A stretch of DNA of 34,994 nt from Nocardia cyriacigeorgica (GTDB taxonomy: Bacteria; Actinomycetota; Actinomycetes; Mycobacteriales; Mycobacteriaceae): assembly GCF_010868145.1 (NCBI RefSeq), contig NZ_JAAGUY010000002.1:1-34994 (forward strand), given 5' to 3'. How positions within the stretch are numbered: position 1 is the stretch's first letter; every line of letters starts with the position of its first letter. Below are positions 7,363 through 16,600 of the stretch, one piece after another. The position numbers and the translations under genes were made by a program. The notes beneath the pieces are model-generated. The model worked only from the letters and a program-made list of their open reading frames with translations, made no database searches and was not told the DNA's origin.

Positions 7363-9225
7363 TTGAGTGGGGAACCTGACGTCGAGCGGGGTGGATCGGC
7401 GGCGGTGGACGTCGCGACCGAACGGTCGGCGACGGCCCCGCGCCCCACCTCGCAACGCGCACCCGAACGGACACGTCCACGGCTGCGGATACGGCGCGCC
7501 GACCTGCTGATCGGTGCGAGCTACCTGGTGCTCGCCGCCACCATCCTGTCCGGGCAGTGGCGTGACACCAGCGGCTCCTACCTGATCAAGAGCGGTCAGG
7601 ACCAGACCATGTGGGAATGGTTCTTCGCGGTCACCGCCCATTCGGTGGCAAATCTGCAGAACCCGCTGGGCACCCACCTCCAGAACTTCCCCGCCGGGGT
7701 GAACATGATGGCCAATACGGCCATGTTCGGCGTCGGGGTTCCGTTGACACCGGTCACCCTGCTGTTCGGTCCGACCGTCACCTTCGTGCTGGTTCTCACG
7801 CTTGGGCTCGCTTGTACCGCATTCGCCTGGTACCGGCTGTTCGCCCGGGAATTGGTGAGCTCGCGGACCGCCGCCGTGATCGGCGGTCTGTTCTGCGGGT
7901 TCGCGCCCGCGATGATCTCGCACGCCAACGCCCACCCGAACTTCGTGGTGCTTGTGCTGCTGCCGGTGATCGCCGGACAGCTGATCCGGATCGCGCGGCG
8001 CGCGAGCACCGCCGAAGACCCGCGGCCGCGCCGCCGGGTCCGCGATGCGGTGATCCTCGGGCTGCTGGTGGCCATGCAGATCGCGCTCGGCGAGGAACCG
8101 CTGCTGATCTTCGCGCTGGCCTTCGCCGTCTTCGCGATCGGCTACTACCTGCGCGAATTCCGCACCGGACTGCGGATCCTGCGCCGGATCACCCCGACGG
8201 TGGCGCTCGCCGCGGTGATCACCCTTGCGCTCACCGCGATTCCGCTGTGGTGGCAGTTCTTCGGTCCGCAGAGCTACCAGTCCATCGACCACGGTCAAAT
8301 GGGCAACGACCTGAAGACGATGACCCAATTCCCGTCGGAATCGCTGGGTGGCATGCTCTCGCCCGGTCAGAGCGTCGCGATCAATCCGACCGAACAGAAC
8401 GCCTACTTCGGCTGGCCGCTGCTGTTAGTGCTCGTCGTCACCGTCGCTCTGCTGTGGCGCGAGCGCATGGTGCGCGCCGCGACGGGCGTCATCGCGGTGT
8501 TCGGTGTGCTGTCACTCGGCTCGGAAGCCATGTTCGGCAAGAAGGGCACCGGGATCATGCTCCCGTGGCGGCTGCTGGAATCGGTGCCGCTGGTCAACTC
8601 GATGCTGGAGACCCGGCTGACCATGGCCGCGATTCCGGCTATCGCGGTGATTCTCGCGCTGGCCACCGAACGCGCGATCGCACTGTGGAAGGAGTCGGCG
8701 GTCGATCCCAAGCCGCTGGCCTGGTTCGCCGCCATGGCCTTCGCACTGCTGCCGCTGGTTCCGACGATCCTTCCGGTCGCCGAGCGGACCGACACACCGC
8801 AGTTCTTCGCCGACGGCACCGTCGACCGGTACGTCGACGACGGCTCCGTGGTCGTCGTCCCGCCGCCGCGCCCGCCCGATGCCAAGGCCTTGCGCTGGCA
8901 AGCCGACGCCGGCTTCTCCTTCCCGCTGGCGGGTGGCTATTTCGTCGGCCCCACCGGTGCGGACAAGAAGGCCATCTACGGGCCTGCCGCACGCGCGACC
9001 GCGACACTGCTGGTCAAGGCCCAGGACACCGGTAAGGTGCCGGTCATCGATGCCGACGACCGGGCCGCGGCGCTGGCGGATCTGCGGTTCTGGCGAGCCG
9101 ACGTCGTGGTGCTGCCGCAGACCACCCGTGACGACACCCTGCGCCAGACCATGGGCCTGCTGCTCGGCGCCGCACCGACCCGCGTGCAGGACGTGTGGGT
9201 CTGGGACGTGCGAGCGCTGCGGTAA
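7363..9225 (+). CDS. polytopic membrane protein, putative GT-C glycosyltransferase
   Basis: This is a protein of about 620 residues with an Arg/Pro-rich cytoplasmic N-tail, roughly a dozen hydrophobic helices, and a C-terminal extracytoplasmic segment of ~130 residues ('FFADGTVDRYVDDGSVVVVPPPR' onward). The first outer loop contains 'SGQDQTMWEWFF', then 'NPLGTHLQNFPAGVNMMANTAMFG'. That acidic loop after TM1 is where GT-C enzymes place their catalytic Asp. The pattern is shared with a family of uncharacterised actinobacterial membrane proteins ('DQ..W.FAW..H....NP'). No M. tuberculosis counterpart lies between aftA and embC. Location between AftA and Emb suggests a role in arabinan decoration or lipid-linked sugar handling, which is inference. 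The start is uncertain: TTG 7363 has GAGGAG (7345-7350) 12 nt upstream, TTG 7351 directly abuts it, and GTG 7405 is also in frame. Confidence 0.8.
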   Translation: MSGEPDVERGGSAAVDVATERSATAPRPTSQRAPERTRPRLRIRRADLLIGASYLVLAATILSGQWRDTSGSYLIKSGQDQTMWEWFFAVTAHSVANLQNPLGTHLQNFPAGVNMMANTAMFGVGVPLTPVTLLFGPTVTFVLVLTLGLACTAFAWYRLFARELVSSRTAAVIGGLFCGFAPAMISHANAHPNFVVLVLLPVIAGQLIRIARRASTAEDPRPRRRVRDAVILGLLVAMQIALGEEPLLIFALAFAVFAIGYYLREFRTGLRILRRITPTVALAAVITLALTAIPLWWQFFGPQSYQSIDHGQMGNDLKTMTQFPSESLGGMLSPGQSVAINPTEQNAYFGWPLLLVLVVTVALLWRERMVRAATGVIAVFGVLSLGSEAMFGKKGTGIMLPWRLLESVPLVNSMLETRLTMAAIPAIAVILALATERAIALWKESAVDPKPLAWFAAMAFALLPLVPTILPVAERTDTPQFFADGTVDRYVDDGSVVVVPPPRPPDAKALRWQADAGFSFPLAGGYFVGPTGADKKAIYGPAARATATLLVKAQDTGKVPVIDADDRAAALADLRFWRADVVVLPQTTRDDTLRQTMGLLLGAAPTRVQDVWVWDVRALR

Positions 9226-9311
9226 CCACGATCACTCGCGGTCAGGCGTACCTCCGCATTCGCTGCGGCCATGCGCGGGCTAGGGGCGGACCTCCGTCCG
9301 GCAGCGCCCAT

Positions 9312-9325
9312 TAGAGTCGAGTCCC
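9312..9325 (+). promoter_or_regulatory. leaderless-type -10 element of the first emb gene
   Basis: TAGAGT (9312-9317), an 8-nt gap, then GTG 9326. No ribosome binding site lies between. The element implies that emb is transcribed from its own promoter, although read-through from the membrane-protein gene (100 bp upstream) is also possible. Confidence 0.6.
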
Positions 9326-12300
9326 GTGCGACCGGACCGATCTCCCAGAGCGTTCAACCGTCTCCGCCTGATCGCCCTCGTCTCCGGATTCCTCGGATTC
9401 GTGCTGGCGTTGCTGACCCCGCTGCTGCCGGTGCGTCAGGAGCAGGCGGTCCTCGACTGGCCGCAGGCCGGGCAGGCGAGTGTCGAAGCGCCGCTGGTGA
9501 CTTACGAGCCACTGCGACTCGAACTCACCGTGCCGTGCCCGGTGCTGCGGGACGCGACGGGCACGCTGGTCTCGACCATCCCGATGGAATCCGATCAGGC
9601 CTCGGCCAAGGGCCTGATCGTGGCGGTGCGTGACGGCACGCTGTCGGTGCTGTTGCGTGATGTTCCGCTGCTGTCAGCGCCGGTAGCCGAGATCGGCGAC
9701 TGCCAGGCGATCAGCGTCACCTCGGAGGCCGCGGCGACGACTGCCGAGATCGTCGGAGTGAACCGCGCGGACGGAACGCCGTTCGGCGCCACCGTCACTC
9801 GCGATATCCGCCCGCAGATGGTCGGCGTGTTCACCGAGCTGGACCAGGCGCAACTCGACGGCATCCGGTTGCACGCCGATATCGATTCGCGCTTCAGCTC
9901 CTCCCCCACCGCGTTGAAGCTCGCGGCGATGATCATCGCGGTGCTGAGCACCATCGTCGCGCTCATCGCACTGCATCTGCTCGACACCGCCGACGGGCGC
10001 CGGGCGCGCCGGTTCCTGCCCGCGCACTGGTGGCGCTTCACCCTCGCCGACGGCGCGGTGCTCGGCACCCTCGCGCTCTGGCACGTCATCGGCGCCAACA
10101 CCTCCGACGACGGCTACATCCTGAATATGGCTCGTGCCTCCGAACACGCCGGGTACATGGCCAACTACTACCGGTGGTTCGGCGTACCCGAGGCGCCGTT
10201 CGGCTGGTCCTACGAGGTGCTGTCCTGGATGACGCGGGTCTCCGATGCCAGCCCGTGGATGCGGCTGCCCGCGCTGCTGGCCGGAGTCGTGTGCTGGCTG
10301 GTGATCAGCCGCGAGGTGCTGCCGCGGCTCGGAGCGCGGGTCCGCAGCAACAAGGTCGCGTTGTGGACGGCCGGACTGGTGTTCTTGGCCTTCTGGCTGC
10401 CCTACGACAACGGTCTGCGGCCGGAACCGCTGATCGCCGCCGGCGCGCTGCTCACCTGGTGCTCGATCGAACGGGCGATTGCCACGGCACGGCTGCTGCC
10501 TGCGGCGATCGGCATTCTCATCGCGGCATTCTCGCTGGCGGCCGGGCCGACCGGGCTCATCTGTATCGCGGCGCTCATCGCGGGTTCACGGCCGGTGTTG
10601 CAGGTGATCGTGAAGCGGGCACGCGGTGAAGCGGCGACGCAGTCGATTCTCGCCGAGGCGCGTGCGCAGGCAACGGGATCCGGTGACAGCGACGCTCACC
10701 AGGGCTCCGAAGCGACACCCACCCACCGTCCGCGCGGCTCGTTCGCCAGCGGAATCTTCCGCTACGCAGCCCTGCTGGCACCCGGCCTCGCTGCCGGAAC
10801 CCTGGTGCTGGTCGTCATCTTCGCCGATCAGACACTGACAACCGTCATGGAAGCCACCCGTGTCCGCACCATCGTCGGTCCGAACGTCGCCTGGTTCGAC
10901 GAACGCACACGCTGGGATTCGCTGCTCATGCTGGCACCCGACGGTTCGCTGTCGCGGCGGTTCGGTGTGCTGCTGATGCTGCTGTGCCTGCTGGTCTGTG
11001 TGCTCCAGGTGCTGCGCAAGGGCCGGATTCCCGGTACTTCGCGCGGTCCGTCGGTACGCATTCTCGGCATCGTGTTCGCCTCGCTACTGCTGATGATGTG
11101 GACGCCGACCAAGTGGACCCACCACTTCGGCGTCTACGCTGGTCTCGCCGGATCGCTGGCGGCGCTGGCGGCGGTCGCGGTGGGCGTCAACGGGATTCGT
11201 TCGGCACGCAACCGCGCATTGTTCGCCGCGGCGGTGCTGTTCCTGCTCGCCATCACCTTCACCGGATCCAACGGCTGGTGGTACGTGTCCAGCTACGGTG
11301 TCCCGTGGTGGGACAAAGCGCCGCTGGTCGCGGGTAAGGGTGTGTCGACGCTGTTCCTCGGACTCAGTGTGGTGGCGTTGCTCGTCGCGCTGTGGCTGCA
11401 TTACCGGCAGCCGTATCGACAGTCCGGCGAATCGCGATGGGGAAGGTACGCCTCGGCCCCGTTGACGATCGCCGCCGCGCTGATGGTGGTGTTCGAGGTT
11501 GCCTCGCTGGCCAAGGCCGCCGTCACCCAGTATCCCGCCTATTCGGTCGCCGAATCCAATCTGCGGTCGCTGGCCGGTGAGCCGTGCGCGCTGGCCGATT
11601 CGGTGCTCGTGGAGACGAATACCGCCGACTCACTGCTGCTTCCGTATGACGGCGCGCCCGCCGACGGCCTGACGTCCACCGAAACCGGCGTGGAGTCGAT
11701 CGGATTCACCCCGGACGGTGTGGCCGACGACCTGACCGCCGACGCCGAGGAGGTCGCGGGCGGCGGCGCCAATACCGTCGAAACCGATAACGACAACAAG
11801 ACCAGTGACACCACCGGCGCAGGCACCGGCGGCGGCACCACCGCACAGGCCGGGATCAACGGTTCGACGGTCGCGCTGCCCTTCGGCCTCGACTCCGCCC
11901 GCACCCCCGTGCTCGGCAGCTACACCGACGAGGAGCAGAAGCAGGCGAAGCTGACCACCCAGTGGTACCGCCTCGACCTGACCGACTCGATGCGCGCCGA
12001 CCCCGCCTACCGACTGCTGGCCATCACCGCCGCCGGCCGGATCCGGTCCGTTGACGCCGACGGTGTGCTCACCTACGGCCAGGACCTGGTACTGGAGTAC
12101 GGAACCCGCGCCCCCGACGGTTCCATGACGGTGCTGGGTGCGGTGACGCCGACCGATATCGGACCGGCACCGTCCTGGCGGAACCTGCGGGTGCCGCTGG
12201 ACCAGCTGCCCGTCGAGGTGAACGCGGTGCGCCTGGTCGCGGCCGACAACGACATCACCGAGCGCCAGTGGCTGGCCATCACCCCACCGCGGCTGCCCCG

Positions 12301-12685
12301 CCTGGCCACCCTGGACTCGGTGGTCGGCCACACCGACCCGGTCCTGCTCGACTGGCACGTCGGCCTGGCCTTCCCCTGCCAACGCCCCTTCGACCACCGC
12401 TACGGCGTCGCCGAAGTCCCCCGCTGGCGCATCCTGCCCGACCGAGTCGGCTCGGACGCCTCCAACGCCTGGCAGGACAATATCGGCGGTGGGCCACTGG
12501 GGTGGACGGAACTGCTGCTGCAAGCGAAGTCGGTGCCGACGTATCTGAACGACGATTGGGGCCGTGACTGGGGTTCGTTGGAACAGTTCACCCCGTATGA
12601 CCCGAGTGCGGCGCCGGCCGAACTCGAGATCACGACAGTGACCCGCTCGGGCCGCGCCGACGACTCCCCCATCCGGATCAGATGA
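9326..12685 (+). CDS. emb: Emb-family arabinosyltransferase (first copy)
   Basis: The 1119-residue protein is of the EmbA/EmbB/EmbC family (GT53, GT-C fold), which extends arabinan on arabinogalactan or lipoarabinomannan from decaprenyl-phosphoryl-arabinose. After a first TM (~15-35) comes an extracytoplasmic jelly-roll domain (~40-190). The catalytic loop 'NTSDDGYILNMAR' follows, with Asp261/Asp262 (matching Asp299 region of EmbB) and Met268 at the position of EmbB Met306, the ethambutol hot spot. Next are 'YRWFGVPEAPFGW' and 'YDNGLRPEPLIA', multiple helices to ~710, and a C-terminal carbohydrate-binding region with 'GINGSTVALPFGLD' and 'WDWGSLEQF'-like sequence near the end. Sub-type is unresolved; parts resemble EmbB/EmbC more than EmbA. 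A Thr/Gly/Asn-rich linker lies at ~810-845. The 3' end overlaps the convergent cupin gene by 8 bp. Confidence 0.95.
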   Translation: MRPDRSPRAFNRLRLIALVSGFLGFVLALLTPLLPVRQEQAVLDWPQAGQASVEAPLVTYEPLRLELTVPCPVLRDATGTLVSTIPMESDQASAKGLIVAVRDGTLSVLLRDVPLLSAPVAEIGDCQAISVTSEAAATTAEIVGVNRADGTPFGATVTRDIRPQMVGVFTELDQAQLDGIRLHADIDSRFSSSPTALKLAAMIIAVLSTIVALIALHLLDTADGRRARRFLPAHWWRFTLADGAVLGTLALWHVIGANTSDDGYILNMARASEHAGYMANYYRWFGVPEAPFGWSYEVLSWMTRVSDASPWMRLPALLAGVVCWLVISREVLPRLGARVRSNKVALWTAGLVFLAFWLPYDNGLRPEPLIAAGALLTWCSIERAIATARLLPAAIGILIAAFSLAAGPTGLICIAALIAGSRPVLQVIVKRARGEAATQSILAEARAQATGSGDSDAHQGSEATPTHRPRGSFASGIFRYAALLAPGLAAGTLVLVVIFADQTLTTVMEATRVRTIVGPNVAWFDERTRWDSLLMLAPDGSLSRRFGVLLMLLCLLVCVLQVLRKGRIPGTSRGPSVRILGIVFASLLLMMWTPTKWTHHFGVYAGLAGSLAALAAVAVGVNGIRSARNRALFAAAVLFLLAITFTGSNGWWYVSSYGVPWWDKAPLVAGKGVSTLFLGLSVVALLVALWLHYRQPYRQSGESRWGRYASAPLTIAAALMVVFEVASLAKAAVTQYPAYSVAESNLRSLAGEPCALADSVLVETNTADSLLLPYDGAPADGLTSTETGVESIGFTPDGVADDLTADAEEVAGGGANTVETDNDNKTSDTTGAGTGGGTTAQAGINGSTVALPFGLDSARTPVLGSYTDEEQKQAKLTTQWYRLDLTDSMRADPAYRLLAITAAGRIRSVDADGVLTYGQDLVLEYGTRAPDGSMTVLGAVTPTDIGPAPSWRNLRVPLDQLPVEVNAVRLVAADNDITERQWLAITPPRLPRLATLDSVVGHTDPVLLDWHVGLAFPCQRPFDHRYGVAEVPRWRILPDRVGSDASNAWQDNIGGGPLGWTELLLQAKSVPTYLNDDWGRDWGSLEQFTPYDPSAAPAELEITTVTRSGRADDSPIRIR

Positions 12686-13178
12686 CCCGAGTGAGTTCCT
12701 CACGCCACACGGCACTGTCGAAGTAATGGTTGTCGTAACGCTCGGAGCTGTCGCGAATGTCTTGAACGGTCGCTTCGCCGCGATAAACCCGCTCCAGCAG
12801 CCGGTAGTAATCGAACCGGTCCGGGCCGGGCGTGAACGCGACGAACAGTTCGGCATCCGAATCGGCTTCGGGCGCGAAGGCGTGCGGAACGCCGGCCGGG
12901 ATGGTCAGGAAATCGCCCCGGCCCATGCGAACGATCCTGTCGTCGACCAGGAACCGCGCGGCACCGTCGAGCACGAGGAACATCTCGGTCATCCCGGTGT
13001 GAAAATGCGCGGGGGCACCGGGCGAACCCTTCAGCAACCGCGCCTTGTTCGCGGTCAGCGCGCCGCCGGTGTCGCTGCCCTGCGCGAGCAGCATGATCTG
13101 GCTGAGCGCACCGTCCTGCAAGGTCTCCGCCGTCTGCGACCGAACAAGGACGGGCGCGGTCTCGGTCTGGTTCGTCAT
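12678..13178 (-). CDS. cupin-domain protein
   Basis: The 166-residue protein has a single cupin barrel. Motif 1 is 'PAHFHTGMTEMFLVLDG' with His58, His60 and Glu65. Motif 2 is 'GDFLTIPAGVPHAF' with His99. These are the usual three His and one Glu of a metal centre. A helical tail of ~60 residues follows ('YYRLLERVYRGEATVQDIRDSSERYD'). Family members include dioxygenases, isomerases and small-molecule sensors, and no substrate can be named. ATG 13178 is chosen because AGGAG lies 6 nt upstream; an in-frame GTG at 13202 is less likely. It converges on emb with 8 bp of 3' overlap, so the two transcripts must run into each other. Confidence 0.87.
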   Translation of the reverse strand: MTNQTETAPVLVRSQTAETLQDGALSQIMLLAQGSDTGGALTANKARLLKGSPGAPAHFHTGMTEMFLVLDGAARFLVDDRIVRMGRGDFLTIPAGVPHAFAPEADSDAELFVAFTPGPDRFDYYRLLERVYRGEATVQDIRDSSERYDNHYFDSAVWREELTRVI

Positions 13179-13438
13179 CAGGTCTCCTTGTTCACTGTCC
13201 ACAATCGCCCGTCATCGGGCGGTTCGACACGTAGACGACGCAGGGGTGCGCAGTGTGACAGCGCGATATGAGGCCGTCTGTCCATCCTCCCCACTCGTGG
13301 GCACTCCACGGCTGGGGAGCGGTAGATTTTCCGGCCGCACGCGATACCAAGCAGTAACTCACCGGTCACTCAGTGTCGCCCCGGGAAACGTTGCGCTACT
13401 GCTTGTTTCGATCTCAGGATTTACCAAGCGAGGGACCG

Positions 13439-13451
13439 TACAGTTGAAACC
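13439..13451 (+). promoter_or_regulatory. leaderless-type -10 element of the 53-codon ORF
   Basis: TACAGT (13439-13444), a 7-nt gap, then ATG 13452. The spacing matches the other leaderless-type elements in the window. The rest of the 273-bp gap back to the cupin start (13179-13438) shows no gene or strong repeat. Confidence 0.5.
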
Positions 13452-13613
13452 ATGACTCCGGCCTTCGAAGATATGCCCCTGCGCGATCTCGTCGGACTGC
13501 TCAACGACGAGGAGCAACGAGAACTACGCCCTTCGGTGCTACGGGTGCTCAACCGGCTGCCCGACCAAGAGGTGTTACGTCGCGAACTGGGTAAGCGTAT
13601 GACCAACGCGTAG
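13452..13613 (+). CDS. 53-residue small helical protein
   Basis: This short ORF runs from ATG 13452 to TAG 13611-13613. The product is very charged and probably two or three helices: 'MPLRDLVGLLNDEEQREL', 'RPSVLRVLNRLPDQEVLRREL' and a short 'GKRMTNA' tail. It has no membrane segment, Cys or signal. Support for it being real comes from three features: a TACAGT element 7 nt upstream, a strong hairpin terminator 29 nt downstream, and the fact that no longer ORF explains this 500-bp gap. The amphipathic helices suggest a small regulatory or adaptor protein, but the function is unknown. It lies between the two emb genes. Confidence 0.65.
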   Translation: MTPAFEDMPLRDLVGLLNDEEQRELRPSVLRVLNRLPDQEVLRRELGKRMTNA

Positions 13614-13641
13614 ACCAGCACACCCCGTCGGCCAAGCAAAG

Positions 13642-13673
13642 GGGCGGCGTTCGTCATTCGACGAGCGCCGCCC
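13642..13673. terminator. bidirectional hairpin terminator
   Basis: Arms GGGCGGCG (13642-13649) and CGCCGCCC (13666-13673) are perfect, with an inner CGTC/GACG pair closing an ATTC loop. CTT follows on the plus side, and AAAG precedes it, giving CTTT on the minus side. It lies between the 53-codon ORF (stop 13613) and the convergent second emb gene (stop 13695), so it can serve both. Confidence 0.75.
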
Positions 13674-13694
13674 TTCGTCAGCCATGGAGCCAGA

Positions 13695-16600
13695 TCAGAA
13701 CACCCGCAACTGACCCGGCATCCACAACCCGTGACGGGAAGCCGTCCCGGTTTCCAGTTCCGCCGGAACTGCGTCGTAATACTGGTCGTAGCGTTCCAGC
13801 GAACCCCAATCCCGCGCCCAATCGTCCTTCAGGTAGGTCGGCATGGTGACCGACTTGGCCAGCATCTGGGAGAAGCCGAGCGGGCCGCCGAACTCCTCGG
13901 CCTGCCAGGTGTTGGTGGAGCTGATGGCAAGTGGGCGGTCGGGCAGGATGCGGTAGCGCGGGACCTCGGCGACACCGTTGAGGTGCGAGAAGGGGCGCTG
14001 GCACGGGAACTGCAGGCCGACGGCCCAGTCCAGCAGCACCGGCTGCTCGGAGCCGATGAAGCTGTTGACCGACTCCAGCGTCGGCACCCGCGGCGGGGTG
14101 AACGCCAGCCACTGGTCACCGATGAGGATGGGGTCGTTGGCGACGATGCGTACCGCGTCGGCCTCCGGCGCGATCTCGTCCAGCGGCACCCGCAGGTTGC
14201 GCCAGGACGGGAACGGGCCGATATCGCGGGGCAGGTAGGTGCCGAGCGGGGTGACGCTGCCGTCGGGCTGCCGTTTGCCGTAGTCGACGGTCAGCGACTG
14301 GCCGTACTGCATGGCGCCGGTGTCGTCGTAGGACAGGATGCGACCGGCCGCCGAGATGACGATCAGCGGCTTGTCCTCGGAACGCTCGGGCAGTCCATAC
14401 CAGCTCGAGGTCACGAAAGCGGGCTGCTGCACCCCGTTCTGGTAGCTGCCGAGCAAGGGCGTCGAGGCCGGGTCGAGCCCGAACGGCAATGCCACGGTGC
14501 TGCCGTTGACGCCCTGCGCACCCTGACCGCCGCCGGTGCCCGCACTCTGGCCCTCGGCGAACGCCGCGCCGACCGACTGGGTGGAGGTGTTGCCGGTACC
14601 CGGCTTCACCTCGACGGCGTCGGCGGACAGATCATCGGGCACGCCGTTGGGATCGAAGCCCACCGGATCGACGCCCGCCAGCGGATCGTTCGGGTTGGTC
14701 GGCGGGGTCGCCGGATCGATGATCGGGTTCAGCCGTCCCCCATTGGGGTCAGTCTCGACCAGCACGTCATTGGCAAGTCCGCAGCTGTCGCCGGAGAGCG
14801 CGTCCATGTTCGAGCGCGCCAGCGAATAGCCCGGATACTGCGAATACGCACCCTTGACCAGCGACAACACCTCGAACAACACCATCGCTGCGGCGACAAC
14901 GGTGAGCGGGATCGCGGCGAATTTGCGAATCCGCCTGCCGCGGGCCGTCTTGGCCGAACTCGGCGGCTTCGCATAGCCCTCGCGCAGCGTATGCCAGGCC
15001 ACCAACGCGAGCGCGAGCCCGAACAGGATGAGCATCACTGTGTTCGATTGGATACCGCTGACCGAGACGCGCTTGTCGAACCACGGCACACCGAAGCTGG
15101 ACACGTACCAGTAGCCGTTGATCCCGGAGAACGCCACGGCGAGCACGAACAGCAGCCCTGCCAGGAAGATGGCCCGGTTCTTGCGCGCCCGCAGGGCACT
15201 GGCCGACACCGCGACCGCCGTCACCGCCGCCAGCGAACCGGCGATACCGGCGTAGGCGCCGAAGTGGTGGGTCCACTTGGTCGGGTTGAACATCATGAAG
15301 AAGATGGTTCCGAAGACCACGCCCATCAACCGCCAGGTCGGCGCGCTGGCGATACCTGGCACCCGACGACGCCGCAGCAGCACCAGCATGGTGGTGAACA
15401 GGCACAGCAGCATCACCAGGAACGCGAACCGGCGCGAGACCGAACCGTCGACGGTCTCCACGAACAGGTAGTAGTAGCGCAGGTAGTCCTCGTACCAGGC
15501 CAGGTTCGGGCCGGTCAGCTGACGCACCCGATTGGCTTCCTGGATACCGGCGAAGGTCTGATCGCTGTAGACGACGGTCAAGACGAGCAGCCCGGCCGCC
15601 GCGATCGGCGCGAGCAACGGCAGCGTGCCATGTTCGCGCCGCTTACGCACCACGATCTTCACCAGCGGACGGATGCCGGCAAGCAGTGCCGCGATACACA
15701 TCAGGCCCGTCGGGGCGGCGGCCAAAGTGAACGCGGCCACCAGCACCGCGACGCCGGCCGGCAGCAGCCTGCCGGTGGCGATGGCCCGTTCGATCGACAC
15801 CCAGGTCAGCAGCGCGCCCAGCGCGACGATCGGCTCCGAACGCAGGCCATTGTCGAACGGCAGCCAGAACGCCAAGAACACCAGACCGCCGGTCCACAGC
15901 GCCACCCGGTTGGTGCGCACGCCGCGACCCAGGCGCGGCACCACCTCACGGCTGATCACCATCCAGCACAGGATCGCGCACGCCAGCGCGGGCAGGCGCA
16001 CCCACGGACTGGCCGTGGAGACCTCCGCGAAGAGCTGGATCACGTAGTAGTACCAGCCGAACGGCGCCTCCGGCACGCCGTACCAGCGGAAGTAGTTGGC
16101 CATATAGCCGGCGTCCGGTGCGACCCGGACCATGCTCAGGATGTAGCCGTCGTCGGAGGTGTTGGCGCCGACGAAATGCCACACCAGCAGCGTGCCGATG
16201 ACGGCGCCGTCGGCCCAGGTCGGCTTGAACCAGTGCGAGGGCAGGAACCGGCGGTGACCGCGACCGTCGCTGGTATCCAGCCGCGCCAGCGCCGCCAGCG
16301 CGATGAGCGTGCACAGCACGGCCGCGATCATCGCGATCATCTTGATCGCGGTGGGTGTGGAGCTATAGCGGGTATCGATCTCCATGTCGAACGCCAGGCC
16401 CGCGGGCACGTCACCCTGCAGGTCGGAGAACACGCCGACCACCTGGGGGCGCAGATCGCCGGTCAGCTGGCCCTCGACCGGCTGTCCGGTCTCGGTGGTC
16501 AGCCCGTTGAAGACCGCGTGCGTCCGGTCGATATCGGAGGTGATGGTGATATCGGTGCAGCCCGCGAGTTCGGAGCGCTGTGCCGAGGCAACCACAGCAT

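Noticed and set aside
10620..10760. A possible frameshift in the first emb gene, suggested by a hydrophilic insert
   Set aside because: The frame stays open through it and codon bias is normal. It is a cytoplasmic loop insertion relative to the second copy, not a break.
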